Positions 24,799-34,500 of a stretch of 44,192 nucleotides of DNA are shown in pieces. Each line of letters starts with the position of its first letter. The first letter of the stretch is position 1. This stretch comes from Oscillospiraceae bacterium (GTDB lineage: Bacteria; Bacillota; Clostridia; Oscillospirales; Oscillospiraceae), in the NCBI GenBank assembly GCA_017621795.1, contig JAGASJ010000085.1, positions 1 through 44,192 of the forward strand, written 5' to 3'. The notes under the pieces were generated by a model. That model saw only the letters and a program-made list of their open reading frames with translations. It did not search any database and was not told where the DNA came from. Both the position numbers and the translations under genes were made by a program.

Positions 24799-25101
24799 AT
24801 GTATAACCGATATATACCCAATCCGGACGGTTCTTATGCGCGTAACAGAATGCCGGACAATGTAAAAAACGGGAAACCGGATCACAATAGCTCCTTTGAA
24901 CAGCATTCGCAACTGCAGAATTTTACACCAAACGACCGACAGATATCAGATCATCCGCTAAGCTTTATAAGGCAATTATTTGGCAGCAGCTTTGATATGG
25001 GAGATTTGATCGTTATCTTGTTACTGCTGCTTATGGCCGGTGACTCGAAGGAAGAACGAAGCAATGCCCTCTTAACCATCGCACTTTACTTTATATTGTA
25101 A
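24799..25101 (+). CDS. Unrecognised 100-residue protein with hydrophobic C-terminus, third of the set
   Basis: A polar, Asn/Pro-rich N-terminus (MYNRYIPNPDGSYARNRMPD) is followed by FDMGDLIVILLLLLMAGDSKEERSNALLTIALYFIL, two short hydrophobic stretches separated by a charged turn, ending at the stop codon. AGGTGA is 5 bases before the ATG, 4 bases after the previous stop. This looks like a membrane-anchoring subunit for its two soluble neighbours, but that is inference. Confidence 0.75.
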   Translation: MYNRYIPNPDGSYARNRMPDNVKNGKPDHNSSFEQHSQLQNFTPNDRQISDHPLSFIRQLFGSSFDMGDLIVILLLLLMAGDSKEERSNALLTIALYFIL

Positions 25102-25126
25102 AAGGGACTGTTTTCACAGTCCCTTT
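25101..25126. terminator. Terminator between the small-gene set and trpS
   Basis: 11-base perfect inverted repeat AAAGGGACTGT / ACAGTCCCTTT with loop TTTC, flanked by A on the left and T on the right. It can act for both convergent units. Confidence 0.8.
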
Positions 25127-25129
25127 AAC

Positions 25130-26143
25130 TCATTTAGCAACAAATCCAAGCTTTTTATAGACCTTGCGCAGCGTCTTTTCCGCTACATAGGAGGCCTTCT
25201 GCGCACCATCACGGTACACACTCTCAAGATATGCCTTATCTTTCATAATGCGCAGTGTTTCCTCACGAATGGGACGAAGGGTCTCCACAACCGCCTCGCC
25301 TACCTTGGGCTTGAACGCACCGTAGCCCAGTCCGTCAAACTCCTGCTCGATCTGATCATAGGTCTTGCCGGTGCAGGCAGAATAGATGGTCATCAGATTG
25401 GCAACACCGGGTTTATTTTCCTTGTCATAGCGCACACAATTGGTAGTATCGGAATCGGTAATGGCACGCTTAAACTGCTTCATAATGACCTCAGGCGGGT
25501 CCATCACCAGCACTCGGCCTGTATCCTCATTTTCCGATTTGGACATTTTGGCCAGGGGGTTGGTCAAACTCATAATCCGTGCTCCAACCTTGGGCACAAA
25601 GGGCTCAGGGATCTTAAATACATCCCCGTACACCCCGTTAAAACGACGGGCAATGGTATGACAAAGCTCTACGTGCTGCTTCTGATCCTCACCAACTGGC
25701 ACCAAATCAGGCTGATACAGCAGAATATCCGCCGCCATTAAGCTGGGATAGGAAAACAGACCGCCGTTAATATTATCTGCATTTTTTGCGGATTTATCTT
25801 TAAACTGGGTCATTCTGCTCAGCTCGCCAAACATAGAGTAGCACTGTAAAGCCCAACCCAGCTCAGCGTGCTGATGCACATGGCTCTGAATAAATAAAGT
25901 ATTTTTTTCAGGGTCTAAGCCGCAGGCAATATACTGCGCAAGCTGCTCTAACGTTCTGCGGCGCAGATCCGCAGGATTCTGACGTACTGTAATGGCGTGC
26001 AGATCCGCCATAAAATAATAACAGTCGTATTCGTCGGCACGTTCTGCCCAATTCTTGATCGCCCCTAAGTAGGAACCCAGGGTCAGATCGCCGGAGGGCT
26101 TAATGCCGGAAAGCATTCTTTTCTTTTGTACTACTTCTTCCAT
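25130..26143 (-). CDS. trpS: Tryptophanyl-tRNA synthetase
   Basis: 337 residues. Class I synthetase. The N-terminal RMLSGIKPSGDLTLGSYLGA carries the HIGH-equivalent, and LAKMSKSENE (near 200) is the intact KMSKS loop. The start at 26143 (MEEVVQKK) has AGAGG 9 bases upstream; a longer frame beginning at 26179 has no ribosome site. The leader is only about 55 bases, so no T-box is present, unlike tyrS. Confidence 0.97.
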   Translation of the reverse strand: MEEVVQKKRMLSGIKPSGDLTLGSYLGAIKNWAERADEYDCYYFMADLHAITVRQNPADLRRRTLEQLAQYIACGLDPEKNTLFIQSHVHQHAELGWALQCYSMFGELSRMTQFKDKSAKNADNINGGLFSYPSLMAADILLYQPDLVPVGEDQKQHVELCHTIARRFNGVYGDVFKIPEPFVPKVGARIMSLTNPLAKMSKSENEDTGRVLVMDPPEVIMKQFKRAITDSDTTNCVRYDKENKPGVANLMTIYSACTGKTYDQIEQEFDGLGYGAFKPKVGEAVVETLRPIREETLRIMKDKAYLESVYRDGAQKASYVAEKTLRKVYKKLGFVAK

Positions 26144-26206
26144 AAATATATTCCTCTTTTCCCAAACTCTGCCGCGCAAGTAAAAGGCGGGAAGCTTCTT
26201 CCAAAT

Positions 26207-26235
26207 ATATTAGCATAATCCGCTAAAAAACGCAA
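26207..26235 (-). promoter_or_regulatory. Sigma-A promoter of trpS
   Basis: Minus strand TTGCGT (26235-26230), 17-base spacer, TAATAT (26212-26207). Back to back with the gltX promoter, seven bases away. Confidence 0.78.
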
Positions 26236-26242
26236 TGGGAAA

Positions 26243-26271
26243 TTGACTTATACCGTCAACCTGTGTTATAT
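26243..26271 (+). promoter_or_regulatory. Sigma-A promoter of gltX
   Basis: TTGACT (26243-26248), 17-base spacer, TTATAT (26266-26271). Confidence 0.75.
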
Positions 26272-26305
26272 TATATGGGAAATTTACACCAAAGAGGTGG
26301 ATGAT

Positions 26306-27952
26306 ATGGATTATACCGCATTAGCAAACCTACTTTTCCCCCACGTCAGCGAAACACCTGAGGAGATTGAAGCCCGCTTCCCCGACCGTAACACACCGGA
26401 AGGAGCAGTGATCACCAGAATGGCGCCCTCCCCTACCGGCTTCGTCCATTTAGGTAATCTGGTGCAAGGTCTGACCTCCGAACGTATGGCCCACAGAAGT
26501 GGCGGCGTACTGTTTCTTCGAGTGGAGGATACTGATGCAAAAAGAGAAGTTCCCGGCGCTGTTGAGGTGCTCATCAACACCCTGAAGCACTACGGCATCT
26601 CCTTCGATGAAGGCGCTACCGTAGATGGCGACAGCGGTGCCTACGGTCCCTACCGTCAGCGTCAAAGAGCAGCGATCTATCACGTATTTGCAAAGAAGCT
26701 GGTCAGCGAAGGCCATGCCTATCCCTGCTTCTGCACCGAAGAGGAATTGGCCGCCATGCGCGAAAAGCAGGAGGCCAACAAGGAAACCACCGGCTACTAC
26801 GGTCCCTATGCTGTATGGCGTGATCGTCCCCTGGAAGATGTACAGGCTCAGCTTCAAAAGGGTATGCCCTGGGTTCTGCGTTTCCGCTCCACCGGTTCTA
26901 TTGAAAATCAGTTTAAATTTGACGACCTGGTCAAGGGCAAACTTACCATTACCGAAAACAACGTTGACCACGTGCTGCTAAAATCCGACGGCATTCCCAC
27001 CTATCACTTTGCTCACGCGGTGGATGACCATCTGATGAAAACCACCCACGTTGTCCGCGGTGACGAGTGGCTGCCAAGCCTCCCCTTCCACATTCAACTG
27101 TTTAAAACCTTGGGCTTTAAGCTCCCCAAGTATGTACACATCGGACCGCTGATGAAAATGGACGGCACTTCCAAGCGGAAGCTGAGCAAACGTAAAGACC
27201 CGGAGTTGGCGCTGACCTTCTACAAGGCAGAGGGCTTCCCCGTAGAAGCAGTTTATGAATATCTGATGACCCTGCTAAACTCCAATTATGAAGATTGGCG
27301 CAGAGCAAATCCCGACGCCCCCTCTGATGAGTTTAACTTCAGCCCGAAGAAGCTGAATCCTGCAGGCAATCTTTTTGATTATGCCAAGCTTACAGATGTC
27401 AGCAAAAATGAGATCGCAAAAATGGATGCGCAGAAGGCATACACCTTGCTTACTGAATGGGCAAATGAATTTGACCCCGATTTTGGAGCAAAGCTTATCG
27501 CTGACAAGGATTATGCAGTTTCCATCCTATCAATCGGTCGCGGCGGCAAAAAGCCGAGAAAGGATCTTGCAACCTGGAAGGAAGCAAAGCCTTATATGGG
27601 CTTCTTCTACGACGAATACTTGGAAGCTCCTGTTTTTGATGAAGCCTTCTCCAAGGAAACCATCATCTCCGCACTGGAAAAATTCATCTCCGTTTATGAC
27701 GAAAATGACGATTCCGCTGTATGGTTTGATAAAGTAAAGGCTATTACCGAGGAGCTTGGCTTTACAACGGATATGAAGGCTTACAAGGCAGACCCCACCG
27801 CCTATCCCGGAACAGTTTCCCACATCTCCACCTTCATTCGTCAGGCTGTTACCGGCAAGACCAATTCCCCGGACTTGTACACCGTGATGCAGATTCTCGG
27901 CAAAGAACGTTCTATCGCAAGAATCCGTAATACTATTGAAAACCTCAAATAA
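26306..27952 (+). CDS. gltX: Glutamyl-tRNA synthetase
   Basis: 548 residues, longer than the 465-500 usual for the enzyme; a long N-terminal lead (about 40 residues, LFPHVSETPEEIEARFPDR) precedes the catalytic core. RMAPSPTGFVHLGNL carries the HIGH motif as HLGN, and the KMSKS loop reads KRKLSKRKD near 286. Whether it also charges tRNA-Gln (usual where a GatCAB route exists) cannot be judged here. The start at 26306 is set by AGAGG 8 bases upstream; a frame starting at 26243 would lie in the promoter. Confidence 0.95.
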   Translation: MDYTALANLLFPHVSETPEEIEARFPDRNTPEGAVITRMAPSPTGFVHLGNLVQGLTSERMAHRSGGVLFLRVEDTDAKREVPGAVEVLINTLKHYGISFDEGATVDGDSGAYGPYRQRQRAAIYHVFAKKLVSEGHAYPCFCTEEELAAMREKQEANKETTGYYGPYAVWRDRPLEDVQAQLQKGMPWVLRFRSTGSIENQFKFDDLVKGKLTITENNVDHVLLKSDGIPTYHFAHAVDDHLMKTTHVVRGDEWLPSLPFHIQLFKTLGFKLPKYVHIGPLMKMDGTSKRKLSKRKDPELALTFYKAEGFPVEAVYEYLMTLLNSNYEDWRRANPDAPSDEFNFSPKKLNPAGNLFDYAKLTDVSKNEIAKMDAQKAYTLLTEWANEFDPDFGAKLIADKDYAVSILSIGRGGKKPRKDLATWKEAKPYMGFFYDEYLEAPVFDEAFSKETIISALEKFISVYDENDDSAVWFDKVKAITEELGFTTDMKAYKADPTAYPGTVSHISTFIRQAVTGKTNSPDLYTVMQILGKERSIARIRNTIENLK

Positions 27953-27994
27953 TATAAATGTGCGTCCCCATTTTCGGGGACGCACATTTATATT
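27951..27994. terminator. Bidirectional terminator between gltX and addA
   Basis: 19-base perfect inverted repeat (arms 27951-27969 and 27976-27994) with loop ATTTTC and a GTGCGTCCCC core. The arms include bases of the stop codons of both convergent genes. Confidence 0.88.
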
Positions 27995-30900
27995 ACACAG
28001 AAATAAATTGTGAAATGCGGAAGAAATACAGGTAAGATGCCTGGATCTCTTTTCCAAAAATACGGGAAAGGGCGTTTGCATAGGCTTTCACCTGTAAACG
28101 GTAGGAATCGGTGACCTGTGCAAGAGTATCGCTGGTCACCCGGTCTGTTTTAAAATCCAAAACCGTGATTCCGCTCTCTTCGATGATTGCACAGTCCACA
28201 ACACCCTGCAGTAAGATCTCATCTCCATCGGACGCATCACCATACTTTTTCGCATCATCTAAAATAGAGAATTTAAACTCCCGCAAGACCTGCTTAGCAG
28301 AAATCAATTTTTTACCGATCTCTGAGTCAAAAAACCGCCAAAGCATCATCTCATCAACACTTTCTGCCGCCTGAGCATTGATCCACTTTTCATCGGTCAG
28401 CCGTTGAAGCTCCCGGGCGATCCCCTCTAAAGAACTACAGCATTTAAAGTCGATATGCTGCATCACGCTGTGTACCGCATTACCGAACGCCACAGAGGAT
28501 GTATGCTCCCCGCTGGCAAAGGAGGGTATACGTCGAGCAAAAAAATGCCTCTTTTCTATGGCGGCATCCTCCGCTGCCTCTTGATCCTTAAAACGGCCTT
28601 TCAGCTGGGTGGCTGTTTGCTTGGAAGGCATTGACGTGGAGCCGGTATGCGCGTATTGAAACGACAGGGTCTTTTCCAGCGGCGACACATCGGTTTCTTC
28701 CAACGGGGCATCCGCCTGAGCTTCAGGCAGCACCACAGGTGTTTGCTGCAGGTTATCCACCAGTGCAATATGCCATCTCTCATCAGAAAATACTAAGTCA
28801 TCACCCCGTGCTCCACCTGCAAAAAGGCATCCGCCCTCTGCTCTGCGTAAAGCACTGATCAGAACCCAATCTCCCATACCGCCTGCCTCCTGTAAAAGCA
28901 GGTCCTTCGCGCCGATGCGCATTCTGGAAATAATGTTCGATACCTTCTTCTCCAAATTCTTATGTGAGTAGGTCATAATCAGTCGGTCTTTTGCGCGGGT
29001 CATCGCCACATACAGTACGCGCATTTCCTCCGACATTACATTTTCTTCAATTTTCTGCTTAATACCCTTTTTAGCAAGTGTGGGATAGGTAATGCGCTTA
29101 CCCGTATCCACGCCCATCAGTCCGATCCCCAAATCCTTATCAAAAAGCACCGGTGCAGTGCCGTCTCTGAAATCAAAAGCCTTACTGAGGGCAGGTATGA
29201 TCACTACCGGATACTCCAAGCCCTTGGATTTGTGGATCGTTGTGATCGTAACCGCTCCGGGAAGTGCGGAATCCGAGGGGATCCGCAAGCCCTTCTTCTT
29301 GAGAGAAGCAACATATTCAATGAAGCTTGTTAGATCATTTCTGCCGGATTCATCAAAACGGCAGGCAAACTGATAGAAGGAACGAATATTTGCAGTTTTA
29401 ACCGCGCCGTCTTCAAATGCGCCAAATATTCTGTCGGCTTTTGTTCGATCGAATAACGCATCCAGCAATTGAGAAACAGACAGGTGCCGCGCATCCTGCC
29501 TTAACGCAGAAAGCATCTGAACAAAGGACCTTGCACCTTCCGATTCCCCGGCGCACAGCGCATCATAAACAGTCCCGAACTTGCGATTTGCCCGTAATTG
29601 CGCCAGTGCGTCTGCAGTGAAACCAAACACACGGCTTGCAAGAACGGTCAAAAGCGGAATATCCTGCATCGGATTGTTTACAACCTGCAAAAACGCATAA
29701 AGGAAATTGATCTCCTCTGTGGTCAGCAAATTGATATCCGTGCTGGAATTGACCTGGATCCCATGATCGTTTAACGCCTTTTGAAATACCGTTCCAAGAA
29801 CATTGCCTGTTCGAAGCAGTATTGCAATATCATCGGGCACAATCGATCTAAGCCCCTGGTCATCCCGTACATAGTGTGTGCCGTCGCACAGCTGCTTTAC
29901 CCGCTGTGCTACAAACTCTGCTTCCTCATCATACCCACGGTCAGCCATCTGAATCCCGTAAAACTCTACAGCAGGCTCGCCAAGTGCTATATGAGGCATT
30001 CCCTCATTAAGCCGTTCGTCCTCGCCGTAATATAGTCCGCCGATTTTGGGCGTCATACAATAGGAAAATACATCATTTGCCGCATCCAAAATGTTTTTGG
30101 CTGAGCGAAAGTTCCTGTTTAGTGTGATCTTGCGCCCCTGAGGGTCAATTGCATCCTCTGCGGGTGCATATTCGTGATACTTTTGCAAAAACAGGGTGGG
30201 ATCGGCCAGGCGGAACTGATAGATGGACTGCTTCACATCGCCGACCATAAAGCAGTTATTTTTTTGCTGGGTAATGGCACGGAAAATGATATCCTGCACC
30301 TCATTGGTATCCTGATATTCGTCTACCATTACCTCACAGTAACGGCTACCAACTTCCCGTGCGAGAAGTGTGGTTTCCATACGGCTTTTGCCGCAAAGCA
30401 GCTCTGCGGTATAGTGCTCCAAATCGCTGTAGTCTAAAATTCGTCTTGACCGTTTTAATCTTGTGTATTCCGTTTCGAACTGTTTTACAAGGCCGATCAT
30501 ACTTTTAATGGATGCTTTACAGGAACGAAGCCGGTGAAGTACTGCCTCACTGCGATCCGTAAACAGCTTCAGCCGTTCAGTCAGCTCTTTTTTGTTCCGA
30601 TTGCGGTTTTCCTTTATCAGATCCCGTAAATCTTCATCAATATCCTTTTTAGGAAATGAAAGCGTGCCGTAATCAATGTTGCTTCCGTCCACGATATCAT
30701 CCCATTTATTCATAGAACGAAGACGCATAATGCAAGACAGGGTGTTTTGCAGATTTGCTAAAGGATTAGTCATTCTCCCGTCGGCTTCAGCCAACTTTAT
30801 CAGCTTTTGATAACACTCGATCTGCGTGTCCAAATAGCTATGCATATCCTCGATCAGATACGCCCCCCACATAGTTTCGGAGGCATCCAAAACACCATCA

Positions 30901-31502
30901 GCGGCGCAGGCATCTGCACATTTTTCAAGCCATTGATGTGGATTGCAGTGGCATCTGGATTTATTGTAAACCTCCAATATCGTATTGGGTAATTCAAACT
31001 GATTACGCTTAAACTCGTGGGATTCCACCAGACGCAAAAAATCTTCATCGGGATGCTCGTATGCCTGCTCAAACACCGCCTCCACAGCCTGTACCTGCAA
31101 AGACAGGGTCTCGTCCTCCTCGCCGATACGGAAATCCGCAGGAATATCCAACCGATACGCATTTTGGCGCAACACATCGGAGCAAAACGAGTGCACTGTG
31201 GAGATTTTCGCCAAGTACAGCCGTTGAAGCTGGCGCTGGAGTTGCTTATTGTGGGGTTGCTCTGCCAAAAGCTCGTTGAGTTTTTTAGCAATTTTCGCGC
31301 GCAACTCCGATGCGGCGGCCTTGGTGTATGTAATGATCAGAAAATCGTCAATATTGATTTTTCCGCTTTCCTGCTTTAAATACAGCATTAGACGGTCCAC
31401 CAACACTTTGGTCTTTCCGGAACCTGCGGCAGCAGAAACCAGCAATCTCCCGCCTCGGTTTTCAACAGCCATTTTCTGTTGTTGTGTTAACTGTTCAGCC
31501 AA
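27993..31502 (-). CDS. addA: ATP-dependent helicase/nuclease subunit AddA
   Basis: 1169 residues. UvrD-type helicase plus nuclease subunit of AddAB, the Firmicutes counterpart of RecBCD that trims double-strand breaks for recombination. Walker A in VSAAAGSGKTKVLVDR (near residue 20), Walker B region VDEYQDTNEVQ (near 391), TIHKSKGLEYPVV near 755, VAMTRAKDRLI near 830, and a C-terminal RecB-type nuclease motif GVVDCAIIEESGITVLDFKTDR near 1112-1133. The start codon is TTG (31502), overlapping the addB stop by 8 bases with a purine-rich AAGGGGG ahead, so the two subunits are coupled. Confidence 0.96.
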   Translation of the reverse strand: MAEQLTQQQKMAVENRGGRLLVSAAAGSGKTKVLVDRLMLYLKQESGKINIDDFLIITYTKAAASELRAKIAKKLNELLAEQPHNKQLQRQLQRLYLAKISTVHSFCSDVLRQNAYRLDIPADFRIGEEDETLSLQVQAVEAVFEQAYEHPDEDFLRLVESHEFKRNQFELPNTILEVYNKSRCHCNPHQWLEKCADACAADGVLDASETMWGAYLIEDMHSYLDTQIECYQKLIKLAEADGRMTNPLANLQNTLSCIMRLRSMNKWDDIVDGSNIDYGTLSFPKKDIDEDLRDLIKENRNRNKKELTERLKLFTDRSEAVLHRLRSCKASIKSMIGLVKQFETEYTRLKRSRRILDYSDLEHYTAELLCGKSRMETTLLAREVGSRYCEVMVDEYQDTNEVQDIIFRAITQQKNNCFMVGDVKQSIYQFRLADPTLFLQKYHEYAPAEDAIDPQGRKITLNRNFRSAKNILDAANDVFSYCMTPKIGGLYYGEDERLNEGMPHIALGEPAVEFYGIQMADRGYDEEAEFVAQRVKQLCDGTHYVRDDQGLRSIVPDDIAILLRTGNVLGTVFQKALNDHGIQVNSSTDINLLTTEEINFLYAFLQVVNNPMQDIPLLTVLASRVFGFTADALAQLRANRKFGTVYDALCAGESEGARSFVQMLSALRQDARHLSVSQLLDALFDRTKADRIFGAFEDGAVKTANIRSFYQFACRFDESGRNDLTSFIEYVASLKKKGLRIPSDSALPGAVTITTIHKSKGLEYPVVIIPALSKAFDFRDGTAPVLFDKDLGIGLMGVDTGKRITYPTLAKKGIKQKIEENVMSEEMRVLYVAMTRAKDRLIMTYSHKNLEKKVSNIISRMRIGAKDLLLQEAGGMGDWVLISALRRAEGGCLFAGGARGDDLVFSDERWHIALVDNLQQTPVVLPEAQADAPLEETDVSPLEKTLSFQYAHTGSTSMPSKQTATQLKGRFKDQEAAEDAAIEKRHFFARRIPSFASGEHTSSVAFGNAVHSVMQHIDFKCCSSLEGIARELQRLTDEKWINAQAAESVDEMMLWRFFDSEIGKKLISAKQVLREFKFSILDDAKKYGDASDGDEILLQGVVDCAIIEESGITVLDFKTDRVTSDTLAQVTDSYRLQVKAYANALSRIFGKEIQASYLYFFRISQFISV

Positions 31503-34500
31503 TTTCTGCCACCCCCTTTTCTACCTGCTCCCAAAACTCGTTGGCATCGATTCGATAGACCTCGTGTACCTGCGTTAATCGTTCCGGACGGCAGATCATT
31601 CCATAGGGACAATAAGAGCAGGGCGATTCCTGTCCTTTTTTATACGGATATGCTTCCACATTACCGGTTGCCACCTGGTCAAAGGTCCTTGCAAGGAATT
31701 TAAAAATATACTGCTTCAGCGTCTCAAACTGCTCCGAAGAAGCCAAATTCCCCACATAATTTCCGTCTTTATCCATCTTGCAGGAAATTCTTTGCGGGTC
31801 GTCGCTGTGCTCCATTGCGTAGAGTACCCGATCATCTTTTAAAAGCAAACCGTTACGCCTGAAGTCGTTTTTATGGGCTCGCTCCGCTTCCTCTGCAGGC
31901 ACGTCTGCCTTCATAGAAACGAAAGGTACTTTTGCCGGAAAATACTGGATGCCGGAAACCTTGGGTCTTTCCCCAAACAGCTCCACACCTCCATCCTCTA
32001 ACGCATAAAGGTACAGCAGCATCTGCAAGCCGATGCCGTTGAGAATATCCACATAATCAAAGAGCTTTGTGCCGGTTTTATAGTCTACGACCCGTACATA
32101 GGGTTTTCCGTTTAGTTCCCATAAATCCACACGGTCCACAAAACCGTTCAATGTTGCAGAAACCTCCTGCCCCTTGATGGAGATCGCAGGCATACGCTGA
32201 CCCTCATCAAAATGAAGTTCATACTCCACAGGTTGGAAATCACATTCCTGCATTTCCTCCCACAATTCTTTGACGATCAGCTGTACTTCCTGCCAGTTAG
32301 ACTTGAACTGATAGTATAAACGTTCCGACTGCAGCTTGCTGAAACGTTCCTCATAATAGCGGTCAGAAACCTCTTTTGCAATTTTCAGCACCTCGTCATA
32401 AGGCACCGATCGAAAACCGCCTTTTTGTGTCACCACGCGCCCGCACTCTTCCAGCACTGCGTGTACATAGGTACCAAACTCCGACGCATCCAGCGTAATG
32501 GGTTTGCTCTCCCTGGCGTTCAGACCGTACTGGAAGAAATAAAACAGCTTACACTTTGCCATAACATCCACACGGGAGGCAGACATCCGCATATTCTCGC
32601 CGTATAGTCTTTGGGCATTCTCCTTAGATACAGAGCCCAGCTCATACTCCCTGCATTGGCTAATCGTTTTAAATTCTTCCGAAATCTGCAATTTGGATGC
32701 CCACTGTGCTTGCTCCTCGCGTACCAGCCGTGCCGCTGCCTCCCAGCGGTCTGCCAGCGCTGCGCCAAATTTGGGAGATACACTTTCGATTTTACCGGCC
32801 ATTTCCCCCAAACGTTTAAAGACAAAAGAAGGCTGGCCGTTGGAGCAGTATACATATACTTGCTCTGATGTTCCGACAAATACCTGCTGGATCTCCAAAA
32901 ACTGCGTTTGCAGTCCTTCCACTGCACCGGGGTTGATTGGAATACCGATTTTCTGTAATGCTGAACGTTCAAAGTCATTCAGCACGCCTGCGGAATTACC
33001 ATAAGCAGGAAATGCGCCCTCAGAAGCGCCTAAAATAAATAGATGCTTCATACGATGACAGCGCATAGTACTTACTGTACCCACTGTTACCGCATCCAAA
33101 ACCGAAGGAATGGTCCCCACGTCATACTGACTTAAAAGCAGTCTAAGCAGTTTTACAAAGGTCTCACTGCTCCAGGAGGTATCACCCAGCACATCATAGA
33201 GCTGTTCCAGTGCATTCATCAAAATATCCCAAAGCTGATTGAGGATCTGGGCATTTCTGAAGGCACCGCTCTGTTCCATCTGATTTGCAAGCGTTTCGAT
33301 TTTGGAAAACAGCCCAATTTCTTCAAAAAAGGCATAAAGCGCTAAAACCTGCTGTTTGACAGAAACTGCATCCCGAAATCCATCCCGCAGCTTTTCAAGG
33401 GGCGTAATCATTTTTTCCCGGGCGCAGTTAAGCTCTTGCAGGCGTTTTTCATCGTGGTGACTCCACTCATATTCCAGTCCTCTTGGATGGTTTTCCCACT
33501 TCTGCGTCCATTTGTTGCCGCCTATAGACCAAAGAACTGCATACTGCTCCACAATGTCGGATTGCTCAGTGGTTATAGGTGACAGTATGGACTTCATATA
33601 GCGGAACACATCCTTCTGATAAAAGCCGCCAAGTGCCACCTCTATGGCCTGTAAAATCGCATAGATGACGTTCTTTCCAAGGACGTTTTCCGTACCGGAC
33701 AGGTAAAGAGGAATGCCACCCCGCCCTAAAACCGTGTGGACAGGATTTTTATAAACGGACAAATTACAGCATACGATACCAATATCCCGATAACGTACGC
33801 CATCTTGTACCAACTGCAAGATTTTTTCCGTTACAGCTTCGCATTCTGCAAAAACAGTTTCAGCAGTATAAATATGCAGAAAATCCGATGCACTTCCCTT
33901 TTGGATCGTGCCCTGGAAAAGACGATCGGTAACCGCTAAAAGCTTCTCCTTGCGAGGCTCGACAGGTACAATACAGTAATCAATACCCATTCTCTTTGCA
34001 AAAGAAATCAGGTGGTTTGCAGTATCACCCGCTTTTTCGTAGGCAAGCAACTCGGAGGCAGGCTTATCGCAATTCAAGCTGATAACCACCTCAGGGGCAT
34101 TACAAATCAGGTGATGGACGATGTCCATATGTTGGCGGGAAAAATCAGGAAAAGCATCAAAATAAAATGTATGCTTTTGTGCAAAACTGCCGGCTTCCAA
34201 TTGCTCTAAAAGCCACGTCATTTGGTCACGTGGATCCTTTTTCCCCCGCGTACAAATAGCGTTATAAGTTTCATAAATCAGAGCAAGTTCTTCTAACTTC
34301 TGTGCTAAGCTTCCCTCTGTCTGTCTACTTGCCGCCATTAAATCATCGGATGTTATGGTACAGCGCTTGAACTCATCCACCGCATCCAGCATATCAGTAA
34401 GAAATTCCGGACGGGTCTCAACAGATGCGTAGGCCTTCAATTTGCTGTGAAGCATTCTGGTGGCTGCCGCCATTGCAACCACACGACCGCCCTTATCCAG

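Noticed and set aside
26144-26206. Possible T-box before trpS
   Set aside because: The leader is about 55 bases and lacks the GGTGGTACC-type element.
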